This document shows, piece by piece, positions 8,430 to 16,265 of a DNA stretch of 64,000 bases (position 1 is its first letter; each line of letters opens with the position of its first letter). Under the pieces are notes generated by a model. That model ran no database searches. It saw only the letters and a program-made list of their open reading frames with translations, and had not been told where the DNA came from. The DNA is taken from contig OZ253531.1 in NCBI GenBank assembly GCA_965262395.1, forward strand, positions 1,178,001 to 1,242,000, read 5' to 3'. The translations under genes and the position numbers were made by a program. This DNA comes from CBDHFF01 sp965262395. GTDB taxonomy: Bacteria; Pseudomonadota; Alphaproteobacteria; Rickettsiales; Anaplasmataceae.

Positions 8430-9002
8430 ATGCAAAATATAAAAAACCCTGCTCTTAAAAAGGTTCTTCGCGAGTTCAAAGATGCTATATGTGAGTTAAA
8501 AAATCCTGACGCACCTATGGGTAGACGTAAAAGTATACCCAATGAGATTCGTGAGTATTTTATGAAGCTTGATGACTTATCTCGGAATGAAGATAATATG
8601 TCAGAGCTTCTTGGTCCTTATTGTGTTTCATTTGAGTCCAGCACCCAAATCATGACCCAGTACTGGAGAGAGAGCGAAATAGGCAGGGAATATCCATTAT
8701 CTGCGCAAGAGAAGAGAATATTGGATTCTAGTAATTGGGCGAACATTTGTGCTGTTGTTGCTGATATTGCTACTAAAGGATTCTACCCTAAAGAGTCTGT
8801 TGGTGCACCTTTCCACTTAAAAGAGGATCTAAACCAATATTTTTTAATGATTGCAACAGAGACTGAGGAGTTTTTAGCAAAGAATTGTCGTCCTGTAATA
8901 CGAAACCTTATGAATCCTGAAAATGAGCCAAGTAAAGTAACACACACTACTACTGCTAGTGCATTGTTCTGTACGCAATCTACACCACAGATAGGAAATT
9001 AA
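8430..9002 (+). CDS. Family B-like protein, 190 residues (copy 2)
   Basis: This is the second copy of the 7580 gene, the same length and with the same promoter and ribosome site. Shared blocks are SAQEKRILDSSNWAN, VVADIATKGFYPKE and EFLAKN-RPVI-NLMN. The two proteins differ mainly in residues 10-90, where copy 2 has IREYFMKLDDLSRNE against KIYKYLYKLDDLCRGE. No signal peptide or membrane helix is visible. Function is unknown. The strongly conserved ends and variable middle suggest ongoing recombination between copies. Confidence 0.75.
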   Translation: MQNIKNPALKKVLREFKDAICELKNPDAPMGRRKSIPNEIREYFMKLDDLSRNEDNMSELLGPYCVSFESSTQIMTQYWRESEIGREYPLSAQEKRILDSSNWANICAVVADIATKGFYPKESVGAPFHLKEDLNQYFLMIATETEEFLAKNCRPVIRNLMNPENEPSKVTHTTTASALFCTQSTPQIGN

Positions 9003-9189
9003 GCACATATACAGGGCTAATTTAAGTATATATGAGCCAAGTAAAATAACACACTCTGCTGCTGCTAGTGCATTGTTATGTACGCAATCTATACCACATA
9101 TAGGACATGCGCACATATAAAGGGCTAATTTAAGACATTATATATTTTATGTTGATAACCCTAGCCATTCTATCCATGATCGGATAGAT

Positions 9190-9624
9190 ATGGCATATAT
9201 TATCCACAGTACTGTTCTAACGCTTGATAAAATAATGGCAGAGAACGATGATGTACCAGAGATCGATGGTCCGAAATTTATTGAAAAATACGGAAAAATA
9301 TTAAATAAATGGCAAGATCAGGCGAAAGAAGGACGACTCTTCACATTCGCACCCCGTAAGGAAAGATCTACTGTTGCCACAGCTGGATGTTCTGATGTCC
9401 AGGTGGTATTATACCCAAAATATCTCGGTGGCACAGATTTGCCTATGAAAACGGAGATGGAAAAATTCCTTGAACTGTTTATAAAGGATCTTAAGGAGTT
9501 TTTAACAGGTGATAGTCGCCATGTAATACGAAACCTTATGAATCATAGATATAATCTACATGAAAGCGAAGTCTCTGCCTTGGATGCTACCAGAATTGTG
9601 CCGTTGCAGCCAGACATACAATGA
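9190..9624 (+). CDS. N-terminally shortened paralogue of the 7580/8430 genes
   Basis: The product has 144 residues. It aligns with the 7580 product from about residue 46 onward: LDKIMAENDDVPEI matches KLDDLCRGEDNIPEL, and EFLTGDSRHVIRNLMN matches EFLAKDIRPVIYNLMN. The first 45 or so residues are missing. No ribosome site is evident before the ATG. A 6-bp palindrome (CTATCC-ATGATC-GGATAG, about 9169-9186) lies directly upstream. It may be a truncated paralogue whose 5' end was replaced when the 850-bp duplication formed, so expression is uncertain. Confidence 0.5.
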   Translation: MAYIIHSTVLTLDKIMAENDDVPEIDGPKFIEKYGKILNKWQDQAKEGRLFTFAPRKERSTVATAGCSDVQVVLYPKYLGGTDLPMKTEMEKFLELFIKDLKEFLTGDSRHVIRNLMNHRYNLHESEVSALDATRIVPLQPDIQ

Positions 9625-9907
9625 TTAATGCATAAAACTGCACAGTTAAAAGATTTCTTATCAATCAAAGAAATAAGCCTGATTATTGTCAAATAATTGG
9701 GCTTTCTGCTCTAAATAAAAATTCAGCATTGCATAATAGTGGCTTATCTCACTGAGATGCACAATATGTCAAATCAAATAATTGAAGCATATCCCCTCCA
9801 TTTCATTGAAACTTTATCTAACCAACCAACATATATTAATGAGTGCCATTAGCTTCATAGCTAATCATGTACTATATCTTTTATATAGTTTAATACTGAG
9901 GGTTAAC

Positions 9908-10024
9908 ATGAATAAGGCAATGTGTACATATAAAATCACAATGAAGACACCTGGAGGGCTAAAAAATGAAGTTTCTTTTGAGTATAATAACATAGCAAAT
10001 AGGCAAGCTTCACAATTGCTATAA
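9908..10024 (+). pseudogene. Possible remnant of a family A gene
   Basis: A short frame with GAGGG seven bases before the ATG encodes 38 residues (MNKAMCTYKITMKTPGG then EVSFEYNNIAN). It resembles the start of the 3047 product (NISFKDENGS then FELEAENHFIIN). It stops at 10024, and after a frame change another dozen plausible codons follow (HDSSDGHKEKGKHE). I read this as a decayed family A gene. The region 9625-10235 otherwise holds nothing recognisable. Confidence 0.35.
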
Positions 10025-10235
10025 TTGTCACGATAGTTCTGATGGGCATAAAGAAAAAGGAAAGCACGAATAACAGGGTTATTGACTTGTATATGAGCAA
10101 AAAATCACTAGTATATTTTTTCTTTATTGAATTAGGAATTTAATAAGAATATATGAATTTACTAACGTTGAATATGAATTCCAAATATATTACACTCAGT
10201 TGTAGTTAATTTTTATATGATGAAAGGAGAATAAT

Positions 10236-11036
10236 ATGGCTAACAGCGCTATTCCTCAAGATGAATTACATACAATACAAGGATTTATAAAGTTTATGGA
10301 AAATCAGGGCAATGATCTTAATAAACGTTATGCAACAGTAGATTCTACATATGTTGCACTGACGCCCTTCGATGAAGAGATAGTAAAAAACTTCATGACA
10401 AACAATGATGGATTATATTGCCTAAAAAACGGCATACCAAATAATAAAATTCAGATGGAAACAAGCAGTAGTGAATTAATAAAGGGCTCTGATCAGATGT
10501 GGTACACAGAAGATGTAATAGAAACTCATATTAAAAATATGCTTGAATTATTCAAGAATTCACCAACCCTATCGTCACTATATTACCCCAAAGAAGATGC
10601 TACTAAAGTAAATCCACCTTCTGAATCAACACCACCAGCAGTTTCTGCGAAACCAAGCACAAAATCGAGAGAAGAGGCTAGGTCAGGACATAATTCATCT
10701 AAGTCAATGGCAGCACAAAACAAACCAAGGCCAGGCACACCTGCTCCCAATAACATGATACTACCAGGCGTAAAAGTACGGTCTAGAACAACACTACTGA
10801 AGACAATTGAAGAAGATAAAGGTGTTGAGTCTTTTGATTTTGAACAAAGTGCATCCCCCACTTCTGATAAACCCCCTCTAAAATCTGGTCAAAGCTCCTT
10901 GTCTTCTAAATCTTCTTTATTAAATACGGTTAATCAGGATGAGTGCCATCCTCTTGATCATGGTAATGTACTATTGGCGCAAGAACTCAGACCAGAACAG
11001 TCTGAATCGATGAACGGAAGAGGTGATTGCGACTAA
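10236..11036 (+). CDS. Family B protein with long disordered tail, possibly ending early
   Basis: The product has 266 residues and unknown function. The N-terminal 120 residues show the family B order: DEEIVKNFMTNND, IPNNK, QMWYTEDVIETHI and a helix MLELFKNSPTLSSLY. From about residue 125 the protein is rich in Pro, Ser, Thr and Lys and looks unstructured. AAGGAG lies six bases before the ATG. The frame continues open after the TAA at 11034-11036 for another 64 codons to a TAA at 11229-11231, with similar composition (ESGEGSDPSKDSDETPP, GMNTGRGPSLDQ). The following tandem array begins exactly at that second stop. The first stop may therefore be a recent nonsense change in a 330-residue protein. 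Confidence 0.7.
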   Translation: MANSAIPQDELHTIQGFIKFMENQGNDLNKRYATVDSTYVALTPFDEEIVKNFMTNNDGLYCLKNGIPNNKIQMETSSSELIKGSDQMWYTEDVIETHIKNMLELFKNSPTLSSLYYPKEDATKVNPPSESTPPAVSAKPSTKSREEARSGHNSSKSMAAQNKPRPGTPAPNNMILPGVKVRSRTTLLKTIEEDKGVESFDFEQSASPTSDKPPLKSGQSSLSSKSSLLNTVNQDECHPLDHGNVLLAQELRPEQSESMNGRGDCD

Positions 11037-11216
11037 CTTTCTGGTGTTTATTTATTACGCACGAATACAGATCGTGTTATTGGCTGTTATGGTGTTGAAT
11101 CCGGAGAAGGTAGTGATCCTTCCAAAGATTCTGACGAGACGCCCCCCATTATTCCCCAAGCTACACAGTTAGGCGCTAGCACAGAAGAGATAGGCATGAA
11201 TACTGGCCGGGGGCCA

Positions 11217-11520
11217 AGCTTAGACCAGTAATCCTTGTCGCTTGAAGTATACTGATAAAAACGGTGACCATGAATAATGGTCACCAATCTTAGTCTACAA
11301 ATCCTTGTCGCTTGAAGTATACTGATAGAAACGGTGACCATGAATAATGGTCACCAATCTTAGTCTACAAATCCTTGTCGCTTAAGGCATACTGATAAAA
11401 ACGGTAGTCATGAATAATGGTCACCAAATTTCAGCCTAAAAATCCTTGTCGCTTGAAACATACTGATAGAAACGGTAGTCATGAATAATGGTCGCCAAGT
11501 TTCAGTCTACAAATCTCTTC
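11217..11520. repeat. 70-bp tandem array with an internal palindrome
   Basis: There are four units of about 70 bp, each with AATCCTTGTCGCTTGAAGTA and ACTGATAAAAACGG. The first two contain a perfect stem GGTGACCAT/ATGGTCACC with a 5-base loop (11263-11285 and 11333-11355). Units three and four carry GGTAGTCAT on the left arm, which breaks part of the stem. The array starts at the second stop of the preceding frame (TTAGACCAGTAA, compare TTAGTCTACAA in later units). Confidence 0.88.
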
Positions 11521-11672
11521 ATTATGTTTCTATATTTGAAATACCAAAACAATTATATAGCAATGCACTGATGCTTTTTTCTCAAAATATTTAAATAAAA
11601 CCATATATTTACTAAATATTTAACATTATTTGATAACATATCAAGATATATGTCATAATATGCGAGGGCACG

Positions 11673-12251
11673 ATGGGATTCAAAACTATATATAGAAATA
11701 TAACTGGGAACAATGAAGCGCTGTTACGTAGAACTCCAGTTAACCGCAAAGCTGCCGACAATCTTTCGTCATCTCTAGATATTAACCTAAAAATAGAAAG
11801 TGATGAATTTGTTGGTAATATAATTGTATCAAATAACAATGAAAATCTAAAAGGGGAAGGACAACTAATCAATAAAAATAATAATGAAATCATGGAAATA
11901 ATCGTTGATTGTAATATTAGCAAAAGTGATCTTAGAGTATTCAAAAAACCAGCCACAGAAATGGAAGAAGCTCGTGAAATATTTCATGTTCATAATAATA
12001 TGTGGGATGCCATACCGCATATGCTTCATAATGACGACGCAACAGTTCATTTATTAGGAGAAAGATATGATGATCCACGCAACATGCATAAAGTTATTAC
12101 AATTGAGATATCAAGTAACGCAGTAAATACAACACATATAAACCCTAATAATAATATGGGAACAATAGAAGATGATATTGCATTATCACAGCAACTATAT
12201 TTTGAAGAACACGATAGCTTGGCAACATTAGTATCTAATCATCTAATCTAA
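11673..12251 (+). CDS. Family A protein
   Basis: The product has 192 residues and unknown function. It contains the family A domain at about residues 45-145: GNIIVSNNN, LKGEGQLINK, IMEIIVDCNISKSDLRVFKK, a tryptophan motif MWDAIPHML, HLLGERYDD and VITIEIS. These line up with the 3748 product (GNGLLRDK, EITLEGNF, WGALPYV, YLFGERYD). GAGGG lies five bases before the ATG. The tail (about residues 155-192) is unrelated to other members. No membrane segment or signal peptide is seen. It is separated from the other family A genes by the family B cluster. Confidence 0.75.
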   Translation: MGFKTIYRNITGNNEALLRRTPVNRKAADNLSSSLDINLKIESDEFVGNIIVSNNNENLKGEGQLINKNNNEIMEIIVDCNISKSDLRVFKKPATEMEEAREIFHVHNNMWDAIPHMLHNDDATVHLLGERYDDPRNMHKVITIEISSNAVNTTHINPNNNMGTIEDDIALSQQLYFEEHDSLATLVSNHLI

Positions 12252-12344
12252 TCAGCCCACCGAGCTTAAAAAACTATTCAGATTATGCGACACTAATGCC
12301 CAGATCAGCAATAACATGAAGAACCTAGTTTGATTAAAATTACA

Positions 12345-12676
12345 TAAGACTAAATAGAATCTAATTCAACTTGAAATTCATAACAAGATGATCACTTGGA
12401 ATAAGGCCATGAGTTCATGAACAATAAAGTTGGGCTTAAGATTCATAGCAATGCACTGGGGCTTGAAATTCATAACAAGATGATCACTTGGAGTAAGGCC
12501 ATGAGTGCATGAACAATAAATTGATCCAAAAAATACTAGGCTATAGAATCTAATTCAACTTGAGATTCATAGCAATGCACTGGGGCTTGAAATTCATAAC
12601 AAGATGATCACTTGGAGTAAGGCCATGAGTTCATGAACAATAAATTGATCCAAAAAATACTAGGCTATAGATAGAT
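12345..12676. repeat. Tandem array of about 123 bp
   Basis: The unit contains CTTGAAATTCATAACAAGAT, GATCACTTGGAGTAAGGCC and CAATAAATTGATCC. Copies occur near 12370, 12462 and 12585, the first shortened. The unit includes a palindrome GTTCATGAAC. The array fills the space between the convergent genes ending at 12251 and 12681. The rest of the gap shows nothing else. Confidence 0.8.
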
Positions 12677-12680
12677 ATAT

Positions 12681-13202
12681 TTATCTAACATAGCTCGGCG
12701 TAGACAATATTAACTTATTTCCATCCAATGATAAGTGAAATCTTTCCAAAGCACTCATACCCAATAGTGAGATATCCATATAAGCGTTACTAATATTTGC
12801 CCTAACATCAGGCAAAACAAATTCTCCTATCTGAAGATTGCTCAGTCGCACAGGAGCAGACATTATAACACCGTTTGCAGTGTTATAGGCTCTATTATAC
12901 GAAAGACCATAGATATTTATACCAACCCTTTTTGCGTCTTGTTGAGTCAGTGCTATATCACTAGCTCCAGTATCAAATAAGAATTTAACATTATGCCCAT
13001 TAATTTTTGCAGTTATATAAAAATGGCCATCATCTGCCTTATAAAAATACATTTTTCTGTCACTATAAAAGCCCTTATCTGGAAAGATATGTGCCATGAC
13101 ACGATTATATTGTAGTTCATGCCTGAATTTGTATCCTATAGAGAGTATTAGCATTATCAATGCCCAGAATATAACTCCTCTAACAGGAGAACCCACATAC
13201 AT
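12681..13202 (-). CDS. Retropepsin-like membrane aspartic protease
   Basis: The product has 173 residues. A membrane segment lies near residues 8-26 (GVIFWALIMLILSIGY). The rest is one retropepsin-type domain with the catalytic motif LFDTGAS at about residues 88-94, preceded by HFYITAKINGHNV and followed by VRLSNLQIG and a late ISLLGMSALERF. This matches the bacterial clan AA proteases such as Rickettsia APRc (TIGR02281-like), which act as dimers and face the periplasm. One DTG motif per chain means it must dimerise. The role here, envelope protein processing, is inferred from the family. No clear ribosome site is seen. Confidence 0.85.
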   Translation of the reverse strand: MYVGSPVRGVIFWALIMLILSIGYKFRHELQYNRVMAHIFPDKGFYSDRKMYFYKADDGHFYITAKINGHNVKFLFDTGASDIALTQQDAKRVGINIYGLSYNRAYNTANGVIMSAPVRLSNLQIGEFVLPDVRANISNAYMDISLLGMSALERFHLSLDGNKLILSTPSYVR

Positions 13203-13253
13203 AACATACCAATACTAATATAGGGTATATGATACAACATAAATATTATTAAA

Positions 13254-13580
13254 TTATTTACTACACATTTCAACCATTCTTCTAGAAACATACTGATCAA
13301 TAATTGATTCATCATCCTGGCTTATTAGATCATCATTTAGCTGAGCTGCAATTTCATTACACATATTATATACATTATGCTCCAATGGGATGATTTTCAC
13401 TTGCAAACTCACAAGCTTAGATAACATAGCAACTAATTTATCTATATCATAATCATGATCACTATCTGTTATATTTTTTGTTACTTTATTAATAGTTATT
13501 GATATAAGTCTTCGAGTTCTATTCATATCAATTCTTTGCGTATTATATAATCTATATATCTTTTTTTTTATCTCAGTCAT
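13254..13580 (-). CDS. Small hypothetical protein
   Basis: The product has 108 residues and I do not recognise it. ATG 13580 is chosen because GGAGG lies eight bases before it, and the upstream TTG overlaps that site. The N-terminus is basic (MTEIKKKIYRLYN), followed by a helical hydrophobic stretch KLVAMLSKLVSLQVKII. It is separated by 31 bases from the 13612 gene, on the same strand and probably in the same transcript. Small paired proteins of this kind occur next to phage packaging genes in some alphaproteobacteria, but I cannot assign it. Confidence 0.55.
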   Translation of the reverse strand: MTEIKKKIYRLYNTQRIDMNRTRRLISITINKVTKNITDSDHDYDIDKLVAMLSKLVSLQVKIIPLEHNVYNMCNEIAAQLNDDLISQDDESIIDQYVSRRMVEMCSK

Positions 13581-13611
13581 AATACTTACCTCCAACTATT
13601 ATTGTATTGTC

Positions 13612-13977
13612 TTAAAAATTAAATTCATCTTGAATTCTCTTTCTCATCTCATTCAATGTTTTATTATTATATTTTGATTTATTTCTCATGATTTCTCTGG
13701 CCTGCTTCTGTACATACCTGGGGGAATATTCAGCCATTGAGCATACCATTTGGAAATCCTCTCTTCCCTCCATAATCCAACGCAGAGCAAACTCTTTTTC
13801 AATCTTATCTTCTGTACGACTATAATTATTAATAATATCAGTCATTGCCTGCATTATCACCGCACGCCACAGCGCCCGATGTCCCAGCATTCCTGATGTA
13901 ATACATTGGTCGTTTTCTTCTACAGATAAAACCTCTGAACCAGCTGCAATATCATTGCCATTATGTTTTCTAACCAT
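13612..13977 (-). CDS. Small protein resembling phage-associated Rickettsiales proteins
   Basis: The product has 121 residues. The core ALWRAVIMQAMTDI, then a tryptophan in FALRWIMEGREDF, then MVCSMAEYSPRYVQKQ, recalls short alphaproteobacterial phage or gene-transfer-region proteins with the pattern W then F-x-x-VC-x-x-A-x-x-x-P. This is family memory, not a search result. AGGAG lies six bases before the ATG. It probably forms an operon with the 13254 gene. A heptanucleotide repeat sits about 210 bases upstream and could affect its expression. Confidence 0.6.
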   Translation of the reverse strand: MVRKHNGNDIAAGSEVLSVEENDQCITSGMLGHRALWRAVIMQAMTDIINNYSRTEDKIEKEFALRWIMEGREDFQMVCSMAEYSPRYVQKQAREIMRNKSKYNNKTLNEMRKRIQDEFNF

Positions 13978-14189
13978 AATTTCTCCTAAAAATAGTTTTA
14001 ATAATTTTTTTATTTATGAAATTTAACTGAAGATGAGCTCAGTCAGCTGCACTGATATGCCCGTATGGCATGTTCTGTGTTTCAATACGTACGTATGCAA
14101 TAAACACGAATAGCGTCTAATAAGATTGAGAGTTAATATAATGAATGAATAAATTAGGCAGATGCCAATGGAACAAATAAAGAAAATCA

Positions 14190-14318
14190 GATGAGTGATG
14201 GGTGATGGGTGATGAGTGATGGGTGATGGGTGATGGGTGATGAGTGATGAGTGATGAGTGATGAGTGATGAGTGATGAGTGATGAGTGATGGGTGATGGG
14301 TGATGGGTGATGGGTGAT
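14190..14318. repeat. Heptanucleotide microsatellite, about 18 copies
   Basis: GATGAGT and GATGGGT units run without interruption from 14190 to 14318. The two variants are interspersed. The array lies in the 13978-14668 non-coding region, upstream of the 13977 start codon. It is expected to be highly variable by slippage. Confidence 0.95.
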
Positions 14319-14668
14319 GATAATCACTTCAGATCGATTGAGCACTCCATGTAGACCTGCTAGCTTATTTTCGCTTTATATTCGTTACACAACATATAAA
14401 TAATATATATTATTCTTAATATGAATAATTATTAAATATGAAGTATTTTGAGTAGAAATAAAATTAAGATAACCTAAAGTGCAAATAAAGCTTTAAAAAT
14501 AAAGCTCTGAATAGAATACAAGAGGGGGAAAAACTAATAGGAAGTTGGAAGAAAACTAAGAATAAAAAGCATCCACAAAATAAAGATAGATTAGAAGAAG
14601 TATAGATCAGAAGAAGTATAGATTAAAATAAGTACAAATTAGAAGAAGTATAGAAGATAAAATAAAGT
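14319..14668. other. AT-rich intergenic region after rpmE
   Basis: No gene is seen. Short purine-rich near-repeats (AGAAGAAGTATAGAT) occur around 14585-14660, directly after the rpmE stop on the minus strand. The segment 13978-14189 on the other side of the microsatellite holds a small palindrome ATGCC-CGTAT-GGCAT near 14058. Confidence 0.5.
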
Positions 14669-14932
14669 CTAACTATCTTTATCTGCATTACCAGTACTGC
14701 ACACAGTATCAAAGCATGCGCCAAATCTGCTATTAAACTTGGCAACTTTCTTAGCAGTCACTACCGCTGTATTTTTGCCAGTCCATGCTGGATGTGTAAA
14801 CGGACCTATATCACATTTTACTATTCCACTGTCCTTACTATAAGTAGAAAGAGCCTTAAGTTCCTTGGCACCATCAGGGCCAGGAATCATAAAAGTAACC
14901 TCATGCAATTTCGGATGCAAGTTAGCTTTCAT
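14669..14932 (-). CDS. rpmE: Ribosomal protein bL31
   Basis: The product has 87 residues, a normal length for bL31 of the large ribosomal subunit. The family features are present: the start MKANLHPKLHEVTF, a central THPAWTGKN and a later FNSRFGACF. Paired cysteines typical of zinc-binding forms are absent from the N-terminal half, so this is the zinc-independent type or has lost the site. It is on the same strand as ccmE, with 85 bases between them. Confidence 0.92.
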   Translation of the reverse strand: MKANLHPKLHEVTFMIPGPDGAKELKALSTYSKDSGIVKCDIGPFTHPAWTGKNTAVVTAKKVAKFNSRFGACFDTVCSTGNADKDS

Positions 14933-15017
14933 AGAAATACCGAATATTTAATAGTATACCTGCATGTATAACATACATACATAATCATTAAAAGTAAAAA
15001 ATTGCATTTAATTGAAT

Positions 15018-15422
15018 TTATTTTAAATTAAGTTCAGGTGGATGATAAACTTCATTATGCTTTGCCAGCAATGAAGTTGCATTAAATATCATTTTATCAC
15101 TGCCCACAATCACTCCAGAGGCAATTACACCACTACCCTCTTTAAAAATACCTGGTAAAATACCTCGATAATTCATAGTAATTGTGTGCTCATTATCGCT
15201 AACTTTGAAACTAATATTATCACCGTTTTGTACTAAACTACCTTCAACAACAAAGCCACCTAAGCGGAATTCTTTATGCATATTAACTTTATCCGGAATC
15301 AATAAATCTTTTGGCGTCAAATAATAAATTACATTATCTCGCAATAAATACAATCCAGCAAAAATGAGAGTAGAAAACAGCAAAACAAAAATGAAAAAAC
15401 TGCGTTTATCATTTATTAACAT
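15018..15422 (-). CDS. ccmE: Cytochrome c maturation heme chaperone CcmE
   Basis: The product has 134 residues. An N-terminal membrane anchor (FFIFVLLFSTLIFAGLYLL) is followed by an OB-fold domain with FRLGGFVVEGSL, YRGILPGIFKEG and the heme-binding histidine in LLAKHNEVYHPPE. CcmE covalently binds heme at this histidine in the periplasm and passes it to apocytochrome c with CcmF and CcmH. None of its ccm partners is in the window. In Rickettsiales the ccm genes are often dispersed. The start is at MLINDKRSF, before the membrane segment. Confidence 0.93.
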   Translation of the reverse strand: MLINDKRSFFIFVLLFSTLIFAGLYLLRDNVIYYLTPKDLLIPDKVNMHKEFRLGGFVVEGSLVQNGDNISFKVSDNEHTITMNYRGILPGIFKEGSGVIASGVIVGSDKMIFNATSLLAKHNEVYHPPELNLK

Positions 15423-15546
15423 ACAATAATCTCAAGTAAGACAAACTACGGTTTAGATATTAGATAATCATAAAGATTAAAAACACACAACAAAAATAGT
15501 GAAATGCAAGTTACACTATATGCTAAAAATATATAATAATCCATGA

Positions 15547-16260
15547 TTACCCCTTAGAAAATAGATCCATTGTACTAATACTCCTCTTCCCTAAAGATGT
15601 CTCAAACATTGCATTACCATCTTTATCTATACCCTTAAATATACCACTAACTCTATCGCCATCAGGCAAATTAGCAACAGTATTTTCATTCAACATATAT
15701 GCATTATCCATCCACTGCTGCAAGACACTATAACGATCATATTGATTAAATCCATTATCTATATTTCTAAGCAAGACTTCTATAACATGTTCAATTTCTC
15801 CTGAATATCCACACTCAGATAGGCTCGTAACATTACTAAGATCATCAGGAATCGATTTAATATTTATTCCTATGCCAACTATACAACAATTATCACTACA
15901 AAGATCAATTAAAATTCCAGCTATTTTCATATCCTGAATAATCAGATCATTCGGCCATTTGTAAAAACAATTATATTTCGGGCAGAGTTCTGCAATAGTA
16001 TCACCAACCACTATAGAAGACAAAAACGGCAATATGGATACATGATCAATCTTACTAATATCTAATATTACACTTAAATAAAGATTTCCAACATGCGATA
16101 TCCACGATTTATTACCTCTACCTCGCCCTTTTGTTTGTACATCCGCAACCACAACAGTGCCTGTAGAAATACCAAAATCAGAAAATAAGCTCATAGCTTT
16201 AGTATTGGTACTGTCAAGGCTCTGATATTTATAAAGCATATAACCATTTGGTATTTTCAT
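15547..16260 (-). CDS. birA: Biotin-protein ligase (BirA without DNA-binding domain)
   Basis: The product has about 237 residues and attaches biotin to acetyl/propionyl-CoA carboxylase carrier proteins. Motifs: LDSTNTKA near the N-terminus, the biotinyl-AMP loop KGRGRGNKSW, YLSVILD, KWPNDLII, KIAGILIDL and VGIGINI, then a short C-terminal SH3-like part. The helix-turn-helix of regulatory BirA is absent, so it is the ligase-only group. I chose ATG 16260 (MKIPNGYMLY), six bases after the nuoN stop; longer starts run into nuoN and have no matching residues. It is probably the last gene of the nuoJ-N transcript. Confidence 0.92.
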   Translation of the reverse strand: MKIPNGYMLYKYQSLDSTNTKAMSLFSDFGISTGTVVVADVQTKGRGRGNKSWISHVGNLYLSVILDISKIDHVSILPFLSSIVVGDTIAELCPKYNCFYKWPNDLIIQDMKIAGILIDLCSDNCCIVGIGINIKSIPDDLSNVTSLSECGYSGEIEHVIEVLLRNIDNGFNQYDRYSVLQQWMDNAYMLNENTVANLPDGDRVSGIFKGIDKDGNAMFETSLGKRSISTMDLFSKG

Positions 16261-16265
16261 ATACA

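Larger units (their letters stand above)
7512..9160. repeat. 850-bp segmental tandem duplication
   Basis: The promoter, gene and 3' flank at 7512-8310 are repeated at 8362-9160 with an offset of 850 bases. The promoter and the last 200 bases are nearly identical, and the middle of the gene has diverged. Each copy also contains a degenerate second copy of its own gene end (from GAGCCAAGTAAAATAACAC, near 8185 and 9035). Confidence 0.9.

Noticed and set aside
9782..9907. Upstream extension of the small family A remnant
   Set aside because: The extra residues have no counterpart in family A, and the good ribosome site is at the inner ATG (9908).
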